Assembly: GCA_905178155.1 (NCBI GenBank)
Contig: CAJINV010000001.1
Span: 11,231,009-11,295,008, forward strand
Direction of reading: 5' to 3'
DNA length: 64,000 nucleotides
Source of the DNA: Amoebophrya sp. A120
Taxonomy: Eukaryota; Sar; Dinophyceae; Syndiniales; Amoebophryaceae
The position numbers and the translations under genes were made by a program. Position 1 is the first letter of the stretch; each line of letters begins with the position of its first letter. Below the pieces are notes generated by a model that searched no databases, was not told where the DNA came from, and saw only the letters and a program-made list of their open reading frames with translations. Below are positions 42,085 to 53,567 of the stretch, piece after piece.

Positions 42085-44249
42085 ATGACGCGTTTTTCGC
42101 CGAACATGTCTCTGCGAAAACACGTCGCGGCACTCTTGGTCCACCTCCTTATGGTGCCATCATGTCACGCGACGGGCAAGCGGCCTAACAGAAACCACGA
42201 GCGGATCGAGGGGCTGCCTCCCGGACTAGTTTCCTCTGGTCCGATTGTGATCCGGCTTGATGGGCCGGATTCACCCTTCGGTCCCGGGGGGCAAGACCCG
42301 TTTGCGGCTTTTGTGCAGGACCTGCTGAGCACCCCTCCGAGGCCCAAGAAGGGCGGCAACCTGCGAGGGTCCAACAGTCTCCGCCGCGGCGGCGCCGGCG
42401 GCGGCCCGACACTGATGCTGCCGCTGCCGCTTTTTGGCGGCCTCCTAGCTGACGATGACTCGGACGAGGACAGCACCGACGGGGGCCCCTTTTCGCCGTT
42501 TTCCCTGCTAACCGGCGGCCTGCAGGGCTCGCCGCTCTTCGGCGGGGGCGGTTTTCTCGGACCGCGCAGGGGCCGCGGCGGGATGGGCCTTGTCTCCGAA
42601 GAAACGGAAATCACGATGACGCCGCAGGGCATGCGGAAAAAGACCATCCGCACGGACGACGACGGCACGGTCACCGTGACAACGGTGCATCCCGACGGAA
42701 CGAAGGAAGTGCAGGTGACAAAAAATCCACGCAAGCAGAAGCAAAATCAAGCAGGGGGTGCGAAACAAGAGGACAGCAGTAAAGAGCAGCATCTTCTTGC
42801 GGGTTCGCAGCCCTCGTCGGCCCCTGCGAAGATGAACAAGGACGATAGTGCTAGTAGCAGCAGCACAACGGCAGCGCCAAAGGTTGGTGTCGAGTTGCAG
42901 CACTTCGTGGATCATTTCCCGATGCACCCCAGCTTTTTCCAGCCTGACGAGGTGTCCAAGGTGGAGACCAGCGGCATGGACTTGAGTCTCGGCCCAAACT
43001 CGGCCGGCGACTCGAGCGGCGACGAGCTCTTCGGCGACCTCATGCTCAAAACCATGCTGGAAAGCTTGGGACAGGCTATGCCGGCGGCGTTGCTGCGGCA
43101 AATGGGTGAAGCGCACCAGCAGGAGCAGCAGGCGAAGGAACGCGAAAACAAGAAAGCCGATCGTGATCCAGCACCGACTTCTAGTAGTACTAGTGAGAAC
43201 CAGGACCCGGCATCTTCACCGCAGCAAGTAGGGGGAGAACACGATCCCTGCGCGAATGATCTCAAGAAGTTTTCCTGTGCGAATACCGCCCACCGGTTGC
43301 ACTGTCTCGGCAAGCACGAAATGCTGTTAAAAAAGGAGTGCCGCGATTCGATTGCGAAAGCCGTCCCGTTTGTGTGCCACTCCCAGATCGATCAGTACAA
43401 GTGCCCGGCGGATTATCCAACAAGAAAAAGACTGTCCCAGTCTACTCAAACCTTTGCAGTACATCCAACCAGCAACGCTATGAATTCGTTCAGCGTGGTG
43501 ACACACAAAACCTGTGATGCGTCAGACACAAGAGAAAACACATACGAAGCGCGCTCTATTTCTTTCATGAGAAAAATGTGGAGCTGCATGGCATCGAGAT
43601 ATGGAGATACACCCGAAGCAAGGAATGCCCCCATTTTGCAGTTGCGACTGAAAGACTGTTGCCTTGTGATACGAATGGCAGCGTGTTGGACTGCCTGAGC
43701 ATGCACGAGAGCGTACGCATGGAAAAAGTATCGTGCTAGGAAGTAGTATAGCTCGTGTCCGTGGTGTGACAAGTTGGATTCTGTCATGCACACGCCAATT
43801 TAGCTCATGATTATGCATGGTCGCGATTACTACGAGCGCGATACTTTTGCAGCGCATAGAGAGACCTCGCGGGCAACTGTCGGGACTCCGTCGACATGAC
43901 GCTCCATCTTACCAGGGCCGTCCAGGCGGCAAAGAAGGTCTTTCTCGCGCACGCCACCGACCACAGCCAAATCGCCGCCGGGAACACGGACGATTTGTTT
44001 TCGGTCGTGAAAAATTCCTTCGCTTCCGACCCTACTTCGCGCTGGCACTCCATCTTCGTGCTGCTCATGTACGTCCTGCTCGGCGCTGCCTTCGGTCTGC
44101 TGCTCTGCTACCTGCGCGGCAAGGTACAGGTTGCCGGCGGCCACAGAAAAGTGAAAGCGAGCACGGGGGCGGAAAAAATGATGGAGCTCCAACTGAAGCA
44201 GAACCACACTCCGTACGACTCGTGCGACATAGAAGAGAAGATGGCCTGA
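42085..44249 (+). CDS. Type I membrane protein with GLG1-like cysteine repeats
   Basis: Exons 42085-43413, 43677-43712 and 43860-44249 give 584 residues. A signal peptide (HVAALLVHLLMVPSCHA) is followed by a Gly/Pro-rich low-complexity domain, a Thr/Val strand repeat (DDDGTVTVTTVHPDGTKEVQ) and a disordered Ser-rich region. Then come two cysteine-rich repeats of the GLG1/golgi-apparatus-protein pattern: DLKKFSCANTAHRLHCLGKH, CHSQIDQYKCPAD, GSVLDCLSMHES, GNCRDSVD. A single membrane helix (IFVLLMYVLLGAAFGLLLCY) and a basic cytosolic tail end the chain. The arrangement suggests a Golgi or secretory-pathway receptor-like protein. The short 36-nt middle exon encodes a key part of the second repeat and is bounded by two introner insertions; its inclusion restores the cysteine spacing, which supports the model. 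Confidence 0.72.
43414..43671. mobile_element. Introner element 9 (D-like, degenerate)
   Basis: About 258 bp. The left end (TATCCAACAAGAAAAAGACT) resembles the left end of the element at 29082. The right end finishes GATA but its complementarity is weak. Flanking 5-mers CGGAT (43409-43413) and CGAAT (43672-43676) differ at one base. Removal of element plus one 5-mer joins CPAD to GSVLDC in frame. Edges less certain than the others. Confidence 0.6.
43714..43858. mobile_element. Introner element 10 (degenerate)
   Basis: A 145-bp element with imperfect inverted ends sharing AAAAGTATCG and its complement (left TACGCATGG..., right ...GCGCATA). The flanking 5-mers GAGCG and GAGAG (43709-43713, 43859-43863) differ at one base. 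GT at 43713-43714 and AG at 43858-43859 give a canonical in-frame intron. Probably an older copy. Confidence 0.6.
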
Positions 44250-45362
44250 ACAAAGTAGAGCGGAGCTGTCTCTTCTGCCAATGTTTGCTGACTGACCTAA
44301 CATAAGAAGCAAGATCAATCAGAAACGACGTACACGACGATCGCAAATTATTAGACGAGGCTCACCGCTGCTGGATTTGTATAGTCTTTACGTAAAAAAG
44401 TACTTCGCTAAAAGAAAGGCCTTCAATCCTTGATTGTGAGTCTACGCGATGGATTGTAACTTTGCAGTTGCGTTTTTCTTTAATCGGAGACCGAGATAAT
44501 TTGTTTGAAGCTAGAAACCAGAAGAAAGTAGATCAAGATCTCTTGACCAAAATTAAAGTAGTACTGGAAGGAGCGCGTCGCGATTCGGAAGTTTGGTTTC
44601 GTAGAAAAAAACAAGAAACACCAGACAATGAGGCAGGCGACCCCGCCAGCGAGCGCGTGAACCTGAACGCGTCAGAACGACAGAAGAGTGATGAAGAAGA
44701 AGAAAAATTCATTGTAATGCACTTAAACTTACACTGACTTAGCCAAGCGGCGGCGCTCAGATTCAGCTTCAGGTGGGGTCAGTGATTCGCTCGACGATGA
44801 TGCATCTTGATCTCTGCTTAGACCCTCTTGCTCGTGATTGTGTTTGTGAAGAAGGTAAAATGACCCCTGTAAATGCACAGAACTACATGACTCACTCATG
44901 CCTCGGTCAACTTTTCGTGAAAGAAGAACAAGAAAATCATCGATCATGTCGCAGCAGGCCTCGAAGTCAGATCGAAATCAATTGCAGTGCTGTATTTACT
45001 TACAACTCTGCATGCTCTATGGATCATATTCGCTCCGATCATATACTAGAAGGCCATAGCTGCAGCTTCTAACCTCAAGGTCAATTCTACTTCGAGTTCG
45101 ATATCGCAGCAACAGGAGGCTTTCCATTTGAATTTGAAGCGAAGAAGTAGTTTTGTTTTGAGACCTTATTTTGAAAATTAAGGACCCTAAAGCTAAACCC
45201 TTGAAAAATTAGCCCTGTTTTGTACATCAATAGAGACCAGCTTGCACGATTTTCACTATTCATTCAGTCGTTGTTGCGGTTTCCACCCGCTCTGTAAAAT
45301 TAAAACCAAAACGTACACATACATTAGCATAACACAACGGAAAACTAAAAGAAAAAGATTCG
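44250..45362. other. Intergenic, nothing supported
   Basis: A 91-residue charged frame at 44462-44737 lacks an ATG and any motif. Nothing else stands out. Confidence 0.4.
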
Positions 45363-48293
45363 ATGGCAATGATGAAGTATCAGACGAGAAGCGATGCGCT
45401 CGGGCTAGCGGCTCGAAGTGCAGCCTGCATAGTTGCAGTCGTTTTGCTTCCATTGTTTTCTTCGCCTGCCACAATGGCTATGAACATAATTCCAGCGCAC
45501 GATACAGCGGCTGGCCGCCGCCCTGATGAGGCTCCTGAAACGACACCCGTCGACTCTCAGCATCCCCCGCGCGATCTTTTGGTGCTTGCGCCGGATGGCA
45601 ACCTCGGTGACTGGCGGCCCCCACTGCAACTTGCCCTGGCGCTCGCGGCGAAAACGTTCCCGCGCACGTTAGTCGCTGTGTTTCCTGATGAAAACCTGGC
45701 ATTGCGGGAGGACGCTGCGGCCTGGGGCCGCTACATCGCAGAGGTTGACGTCACCCTTCCACGCATGTTGATGTCCGCACGACGAGGAGCTGCGATGAAG
45801 ACGTCAGGAGCTGCTGCGACCTCTTCACGGTCGTCGACGTCCCCAACCAGGGTTGTCGGCGGGCCGAAACTACCGGCAGTGGAGAGAAAAAAACTTTTTC
45901 CGCCGATGCGGGAGGCAACGACCATCAGCCAAGGGACATTGGGAGAAATTGTGCTCGACGTCGAGATTGAGAAGGACGACGAAAACCACGATGGTCGAGG
46001 CAGCGAGATGGACAGCGGCGGGCGAACCAGTGCAGCAGTTGATGCTACTAGCGCAGACCAAATAGGAAAAGCGCCGACGGCGGCGCCCACTATCGCAGAC
46101 TGGGAGGAAAAGCTTTTCCTCGAGCGTGCCCCACGGGCGCGTGGTCGCTTCTGTTTGGAAGAAAGGAAGTACTACGCGGAGCGCGAGCAGCTAGTCGTGT
46201 GGTCCATCGATGGCGTGCCAGCCGTCGTGCTCTGTGACTTGACAAATATCCAGGAAGAGCTGAGAGCCCGGAAGCAAGATGCGGAGATTCCGGCGAGTTT
46301 GCAGAACCGCCCAAGCCATGCCCGGGAGCGTTACGACCTGGACGCTTTGCCGAAATGGTTTGATATGCAGATGCAGATGGTCCTCTCGAAAAGCGTAAGC
46401 AGCGCAGGAAGTGCCATTGGCTTGTTGTCACCGAGACGCCAGGAAGAAAAAACGAAACGTGACTTAACGGCACCTCCGCAAAACCTACCTCCGTTCTATT
46501 GGATGCATCTGCGCTCCTCTGCTGGGGGTGTTGTCGACCGCGCAAGAAGCTGGTCCCACCAGTTCCAGACCCCCGTGGCGGTTCCAGCGCTCGGCCAGCA
46601 GACAGGGTATTCCTTGCAGCCTTGTTTCGCCAGTGGAGCCGGCTTGGTATTCCCAACACACTACCAGTATGGTTTGCAGGCCTCGTTTCAGCTCGGCGAC
46701 GAGCCCGGTCACGACAAGAGGAATCCCATGATTTCCGAAAGCCACAGTTCCAGTACCAAGCTGCAGAGCGCTATGCAGCCGCCCTTGGGAACAAGCGGGG
46801 AACACTTCTTAGCTGCTCCGCAGGAGAGTTCATCCAACACGATCCCGATGCTTCCACCCGTGGGGCCTCTGAAGCTCGGATTATCCGCGTTGCCGGAGTT
46901 GCAGAGCGTGCTCAGCGCAGACTCGTGGACTTCCTTCGCAGCTTGGCGGGGACGAGCCTTGGCAGAGAGCAACAGAGCAGCGCCTCGCATCTGCGTCGCA
47001 GTGTCGGAACTCCACAAGTTCGGAGACGAAACGAGAAAGGAAAAAACGTTCCCAGAGCCGGGCGTGTTGTACGAAATGCTTACATATATGGACGACATCG
47101 ATTACGGCCAACCCGCCGAGGTCGACGGGGATCAAACAAAACAAGGGCAAGAACTGCTGCAACGGGGGCAGAGCAGCAAAAAAGATCCGCCGTCCCGCCC
47201 GCCAATTGCCGACAAAGACACTTTCGTCATTGTCATAGTCAACAACAAGTTTCCGTTCGACGAGGAGTGGCTGGCCGCGTTGGAGTCTCCGGACCAGCCG
47301 AACGCTGTGGTCCTTCGCCCGAAGGATGAGCACACGAGTATCCCGTTTCTGCGGGTGTGGCTCGAAGCGAGGGTGAATCTTCTGTTCACCTCCACCGGCC
47401 AATCTATCCTATCAGATGCCCTGCTTGCTTCGGGGTTGAACGCAAAAGACAACTGAGGGCCGATGCTCGTGCTCCCTGGCTATTCGGTGTTCCGGGGCGT
47501 GGGGGCGGACGTGGAAGAAAATCAGAATTTACTGCGGGATCAATTCCTCGGACAGGAGTCTGTATCTGTGACAGCTGGTGGCGAAAATCAAAGTGCCAAC
47601 CTTCAGCTTCTCTTTAAGCTGCTGCTGCAAACCCGGCGAGGGATATTCGACTGCGAGCTGGGCACTGTTCCAGCGGAAAGCGTACTCGAGCTAGCAAAAG
47701 GCTGCCTGGCTAAGCTTCCCGTCTTAGTGCGAATTTTGCACCAGCTTCGGGAGGGAGGGCGGCAAGATTCTGCCCTCATGCGGGCGGTGGCCTCGAGAGA
47801 TAACGCGTTACTGTCCTTCGTGGCCTCCGTCGATGATCCGCAGAACCAAGAAGACGGACCGAAAGACGAACTGAATAGCTTTGGTCTGATTTACGATTCT
47901 GAGGAGAAAAAAAACCGCGAAATGGCCACCAGCTACTGGGGCCCGATCGACGAACAAGTGCTCCGCACTCTTCCTGCTATAAAAATGGAAGAAAATCACC
48001 AGCGCTGGAGGTATTTCTGGCGGAAATTACCCAACGCGCTGAAGCTCAATTGGTTCCCCGCCGGCAGTCTGCTCTTTGAGGCTTTCAAGCGTATTGAGGC
48101 GCGCCTAGTGTGGGCTTTGTGGAGAGGAGTGAGGGCTTCTGACTCCCTGTGGGAGCGAAAATCCAAGGAAGTGGCTGACTTAATCGGAGATCTACAGGAG
48201 CAGGACGCTTCCCGTGGCGTAAAAACCGCCGTTAATTATATGGAGTCCTGGTTCCGCGACCTGAGACGTATGGATCATGAGGCGCAGCAGTAG
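45363..48293 (+). CDS. GT-B glycosyltransferase-like protein, frame broken by one TGA
   Basis: One frame of 977 codons, open except for a TGA at 47454-47456. An N-terminal signal sequence (ALGLAARSAACIVAVVLLPL) is followed by a Rossmann-like start (DLLVLAPDGNLGDWRPPLQL, then LALALAAKTFPRTLVAVFPDE) as in family-1 glycosyltransferases. Near the stop the sequence (LLFTSTGQSILSDALLASGL, stop segment, PMLVLPGYSVFRG) follows the GT1 donor-site pattern of an ST-x-GQS loop, ALLASG and P-M-L-V-L-P. The usual His of that loop is Thr here. The 276-residue C-terminal part is helical with Trp-rich segments (WRYFWRKLPNALKLNWFPAG). A secretory-pathway transferase is plausible; donor and acceptor are unknown. 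The stop may be a recent nonsense change, readthrough, or a tiny removed segment. The part after it has its own ATG at 47463, so two genes are also possible. Confidence 0.55.
47436..47456 (+). other. 21-nt insertion carrying the in-frame TGA
   Basis: Within the GT1-like motif the bases between ...SGL and P-M-L encode NAKDN-stop-G. The insertion is about 21 nt (47439-47459, edges uncertain by a few bases), is a multiple of three, and removing it would restore an uninterrupted motif. It lacks in-frame GT-AG ends. Confidence 0.4.
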
Positions 48294-49814
48294 GCGGCCT
48301 GATCCTGAACGGTGCTTCTTTGCGGTGCTGGAGCGAGCAAGCAGAGGACTAGCGGCGCTGCCGCGAGCAAAAAGCGGCTGCATCTTTAGCTTAGCTTACT
48401 GGTTTGTTTTGGCAGAGTAAAAGTGTAGAATAGTTTTCGTCGACGTCGTAAAAACAAAAAGTTGAAGACAAGGACAAGTAAATCAGTTTTATTTTGAAAC
48501 GCACATCCACGATTTAATCGAAATTCCCAGACAGGAACTGCTTTACTGAGAAGCAGGATAATGCGTTAACCAATAAGCGATAGCCGATCTGTATCTGTTT
48601 TGAAAAATGTATAATGACAACGAACTAGATCTAGAGGTAGCTGTTCTGAAGTTTAGAGTTGGACGAGCGTCGAATGCTGATGAAGATGATAGTAGAAGAC
48701 AAATTTATAGTGCAGCATCGTCATGCGAAGTAAAAGACTAAGCCTACATTTTATTCTTGTAAGATGAGATACATAGTGCCAATTCTATTCCTCGTTTCTT
48801 GGTTGTCTGGACGCCCCCGACAAATCCAAGATTCGTTGATTTTGTTACAATTCGCCATCAGCATTAGTGCCTTATGACCCAAACATGCCGCTTGCTAAAA
48901 CTATTTCCGGGACGACTACAGGACTCGAGCGAAGACGTTGCTGCTTTTGTCTGGTTGGCGTCTGGAAGTAGATTGTTTTGGAAGAAGAGACAAAAGAGCG
49001 GAAAAATTGGTGCGCAGCACGACTTAGCTTTAGCTTTATTAGGTTCCAAGTTTTCCAAATGCTTAGTCCCCCGACCGGTGGGCTGTTTTCGCCATCGATT
49101 GTGGTGGAAAAGGTAGAAGAAAGTTGATGCCTTGTAAAAAGCCGAGCGCGAGCCAAATGTCTGTGCTCATTGTTAACTGCAGCTCTCGAGGATCATTCGA
49201 CTACGAAGCTCAGTACTCTGCTCAAGAAATGACGGCTCCGACTTAATGGCGCGGCTTCGCTGGCGTCCCGCGGACGACCAGCAACTGCGGTACCCTAGCG
49301 TTTGTCCATCCGCTCGGTCCCACTTGTTCGATAAGCTCGTCCGGTTTTGTTGTCTCTCTTGATTAAACAGTCCAAAAAACTGTTGCTCATGTTCAACAAC
49401 ATGATAATATTTTTCAATGATTATAGATTCGCGATTCGGTTTACTCAACAAGAAAAGGAATAGCGAGACGCTGGGACGCGTGATTGAGATTGTTTTTGTT
49501 GTGTTGTGATGTTGGGTCGTGCCGGTTACTTTTATAGTTTTTGATTTCGTCCTCTAGGTCTAGTTGATGCGAACCAGCACGACTTCTTGGATTTTTTCGC
49601 ACACGAATCAGGATGAGCAACGGTTTCTTTGCACAGCTGCATACTTAGAAAGCCGCCGTCGTCATCGTCGCGTTTCCTTTGATTTTGGAGTCGTGCTCTG
49701 CCTTTGCACCATCGCGGCCATCAAAGATAGAAAGCCCGACCCGCTCGAAGACCAAGCGGCGACATTGTAGCTGTCGTCACCACGTAAGCCTCTCCGTAAG
49801 TAGTAGTTGCTGCG
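48294..49814. other. Intergenic, nothing recognised
   Basis: AT-rich, 1.5 kb; only short chance frames. Confidence 0.4.
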
Positions 49815-50748
49815 ATGTTTGGTCGCAGCCTTCCCTGCCGCGCGACGGGCGCCGTGGGCCGCATGCGGGTGCCCTTCCGGAACGTGCGTCAGCGGCGGCG
49901 GACGCGCGGACGGATTATCCAGCTGAAACAGACGCACTACGAACCAAAGCCCGACTGTTCCGAAAAGTTACCGGTCTCGATTCTTGGCACTTCCGTAGTG
50001 AAGCGGCTTGTGCAGAGCCCGCGGCAGGAAGCGGAGGAGCTGCTGCAACAAATTGACTGGGACAAGTACAAGACGGGCGTGCCCGGGGTGCGATGGCACG
50101 CGGCGGGCGGATTCGTCGTTCGCTTCGCCAAGTATCGCCCGGATAAGAACTTCAACGTAAGTAGGTTTGTTGTGCCTAAAGAAGTGGCTTTGTTGACGCA
50201 CGTTGTTGCACTCGTACAGGTGGCGCTTGTATGATCTCATCTTCATCGTTTGTAGTTCACACACGACTCACACTGTACTCGTCGCTGGAGTGAGTTCATC
50301 TTGACAAACTAGGGTCGTCGTGCAAGAATGTCGACTGACGTCCTCCTATCGTGCGCGAGAATAATCATGGTCTGAAGCCTAATGTGAAACACAAGAAAAG
50401 CCAAACAATATCAATACTCCACCTCAGTGTGTCTGCACCTGCCTGTTTCGTGTCGGGCTGTACGGCTTCGAAGAGGCTAAACGGCGCGCCATAGCATACC
50501 GCAAACGGCTGGAGCAAGAGTGGAACGAACAGCAGAAAATATGGCGCATTCTGGACACGAAGGAGGAAATTCGGAAGTTTCAAGCAGCCAAACAAAAGTT
50601 GGAAGCTACGACGAAGAATGCAAGGGAAGAACATGTTGTGACGCATGATATTTCTCGCGGTCCTCCGCCTGGACGACGCGGCGACGAAAGAATATCACCG
50701 CAAGAACGACCTCATCAGCCCCTCAAAAGAATGAGCGCTGAGCTGTAG
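49815..50748 (+). CDS. AP2-domain DNA-binding protein
   Basis: Exons 49815-50156 and 50428-50748 join in phase 0 to 220 residues. The AP2 fold spans the junction: GVPGVRWHAAGGFVVRFAKY supplies the three-stranded sheet, and after the intron LYGFEEAKRRAIAYRKRLEQ supplies the conserved G-F-x-x-A-K-x-x-A helix. AP2 proteins are sequence-specific DNA binders and form an expanded transcription-factor family in alveolates. A basic N-terminus (RVPFRNVRQRRRTRGR) and a charged C-terminal helix flank the domain. Only one AP2 domain is present. The second exon lacks an ATG but is open from the acceptor AG at 50426-50427 to TAG. Transcriptional role inferred from family; target unknown. Confidence 0.8.
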
Positions 50749-51313
50749 AATGATAATGATTGCGATTGGCTCACCTGGCCCATTCATTCTAAAGGAGGTC
50801 GCTGGTATCCTCGCTTGTTGCGCTTCTCATTTGCCTAACGCTAACGGCTACGTGCGACTTATGCAACTGCTGTGAATAATGTATCGTATAGCTTTGCTTC
50901 TACTTTTAGTAGAAGGTCACTGAACAAAGAAACGCATCAATCTCTTTTCGCTAGCCGTTGAGTGGCTGAACTTAAATTTTCCTTTGTGGCATTGTTCGAC
51001 CTTGTTGCTTGCGCTGGTGCGTGCGCGGATTTAGTGAGAGACAAAGAAAAGTGCGCAATGCGAATGAGTTCACTTCGGTGCGCTTTCGTCAGCACACTGA
51101 CGCGAGGACAGGAGGGCACATACAAGGATCGGCTTCTTAAAGCGAATCCTAGGGTTAGTGTGTGCAGTCCGAGTTTCAACCAGTAAGCCATTGTTCTACG
51201 TCTATATCGGTGCTTACGCAAAACTGGAATTCCAGATTCATCAGCAAAAGAAAAACAGGAAATAATAGGAGAAAAACGAACAACGTTGTAAACAGTGATA
51301 CAAGGAGGTCAAG
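50749..51313. other. Intergenic, nothing recognised
   Basis: Short chance frames only. Confidence 0.4.
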
Positions 51314-53567
51314 ATGTTGAACCGCGTGGGCAGCTGGTTTGTCAAGAAGCTGGATAAAGACGGTGATGGGAAAGTTACCATTGATGAGGTGGAAGAGATG
51401 GTGGAGGATGCAAACAACCGCATCCGAAAGACCATCGCGCCGGTAGCACTACAGACGGATGTCTCTGGATGCTTGAAAATTATTTCACGCAACCAGCAAC
51501 GCTGATGATCATCGACACACATATTTCCAAGAAAATATTTTTGGTGACCGGTCGGAGAACATCATATATGCGTACGTTTCCATGGAAATACAACAGGTAC
51601 AGGGTTTCCTACAGAAATACCGTTGGACCGCCGAGTTAGGCGTTGGGTATGTCGGCTGCTTCTACGGCGGCAACTTTTCGCATTGTTTCCTCTGCGCCAG
51701 CGCCTTTCAATCCGCGGAGGGCCAGGCGGTTGTGAAGAATTTGAAGGAGTTGCAGCAGATCACCAGGGTGAGTAGTACAGAGACAATTAATCTTGCGGTC
51801 TCCTCGTTTTTTCTTCGCGTATCGCAGCAATTATGAAGCGCTCAAGTTGCTGCATCTGCATGCTATGTATAATGAATTATCGGAAACGGAATTCAACATC
51901 TGAATCGCCAAAATAAACCCCCTCTAGGAATCAACGAAGCGCTTTACTGATTCCCTTGGCGCGGACGGTGCCATTCTGGTGGCCGCTTCCAGCGGTTCCG
52001 CGAGCAATGACGGCTCCCCAAGCGACGATAGCGTGGAGATTCCATCCTCGACGTTCATGGCAATTTTGACCAGTGTGGAGCCAGACCGAATCTCAAAGTG
52101 CGTGCGCAGCTGCTACACTGGTAGAATACAACGTACTAGAAGTTGTGTTTGTGTTATCAACGATCTTTATTGAATCAAACCCTGAAGCTGAACAAGATGT
52201 CACCATGCATCCATTTCTCAAGTCCCTGGACGAGCACCTCCGATGTAGAAAGCGTTTGACAAGAGAAGCGAAAGCTTACGATGGTGACATAGATGTTCTC
52301 CATACTGATTAAGCGGAAGCGCTAGCTAGCATGAGGCACTTCACGAACCGGAACTGGACCCTGAAACAATTTCTACAGGTCTCCTCGTGGCGCTGTGCTC
52401 TGCAATAAACGACAATGCTGCAAAGCTGGGCTTGGGATTGACGCTGGGAGACCGCATTGCAACTTTTCTCATCTCCATTGCAGACCGATTTATGTCAGAG
52501 GTAAGATGAACGTTGCGCGAGAAGTGAGTACTATTTGATAACAGTGCAGTGTCAGTGTCCATGCCCAAGATTGTCTGAAACTGCGCTCTGACTTCCGATA
52601 GATAAAGCAGTGACATTTACGTTTTCCGAGCAGGTAACAACACCCTGGTATTGTGGTTGAGCGAGACGAGTCAAACAACAAATTGACCATGAAAAATTCA
52701 GGCGGAAGAGAAGATTGCCCTGGAAGACGGCAGTGCGGCAATCGAGGACAACGCCAACGATGCCAACGCAGATGATTCCAAAGAAGGCAAAGCAGTCGTC
52801 CCGTTCAATAAGAAGAAGGGAAAGAAATCCCAGACACAGGCGCTCGCGTGGACGAAGTTGGCAATCCGGGGATGCGCGAGCCTAAGCGAGGGAAAAGAAT
52901 GTCTGGTCTCGGTGTTGAGATATGCAGTTTTGTAGTTCCCCTTCCCCGCAAGCAGCTGTGGTAGTGTGTATGATTTGTCTAGTAAGAACGCACCGCTTGC
53001 CGGTGCAGACACCTACGAGGTGCAAGAATGCATGAAAAGGCACATGCGAACAAAACAAAACAAATTTCGTAAAACCGGGTCAGGCACAACATTTCGACTT
53101 TGATTCCGGAGTTTGGGCGTCTACATCTCCTGGAAATTGAAAGACATGGCTGCGGTAGTTTTTTTGTGAGGTTATGACACCCTCCGCCTCCTGAGAATCC
53201 CCTTGATTTCCTTCCTCCAGATGCTTCATTTCATTTTTTCTCTGGACTACTAGCTAGTATTGCTTATTGTTCTGACTACTCTTACTCTAGACGTTCAGAA
53301 ACAAATAAAACTATCGAAACTCTACAGACCTGGTCTACGTGTCACTGGGGTGGATGCAAGATTGCGACCAGCTTCTTCGAGTTGATGGCACACGAAGACG
53401 CCGCTTTGCAGGAAATGCTCGGCTTTGGTATTGGTGGTCTTGGCTTTGCCTATCACTTGCGGCACTTTAACGGCCCCGAGCTACCGACAGTGCTGAAGCC
53501 AATCCTGATGCCGTTCACCTTCCTCGAAGCGTTTCTCCGTGGTATCACCCTGGCTAACAACAGCTGA
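51314..53567 (+). CDS. EF-hand protein of unknown function with hydrophobic segments
   Basis: Six exons, 51314-51442, 51597-51767, 51928-52120, 52379-52500, 52702-52911 and 53328-53567, give about 354 residues. A single canonical EF-hand loop, DKDGDGKVTIDE, lies at residues 14-25 after an amphipathic start (LNRVGSWFVKKL). Next comes a glycine/cysteine-rich hydrophobic stretch (ELGVGYVGCFYGGNFSHCFL) that may enter a membrane. The middle contains GADGAILVAASSG and a helix (LGLTLGDRIATFLISIADRF), then a Lys-rich acidic linker. The last exon is hydrophobic (FGIGGLGFAYHLRHFNGPEL; LMPFTFLEAFLRGI). The layout resembles uncharacterised EF-hand proteins of algae and protists; no enzyme motif is seen. 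The end of exon 5 is ambiguous between 52905 and 52911, both in frame. Confidence 0.7.

Noticed and set aside
42165-42734. 189-residue minus-strand frame rich in Pro and Ser
   Set aside because: Mirror of the Gly-rich low-complexity coding region on the + strand.
44462-44737. 91-residue charged frame downstream of the GLG1-like gene
   Set aside because: No ATG start, no motif, and no frame-consistent join to the upstream gene, which already ends at a proper stop.
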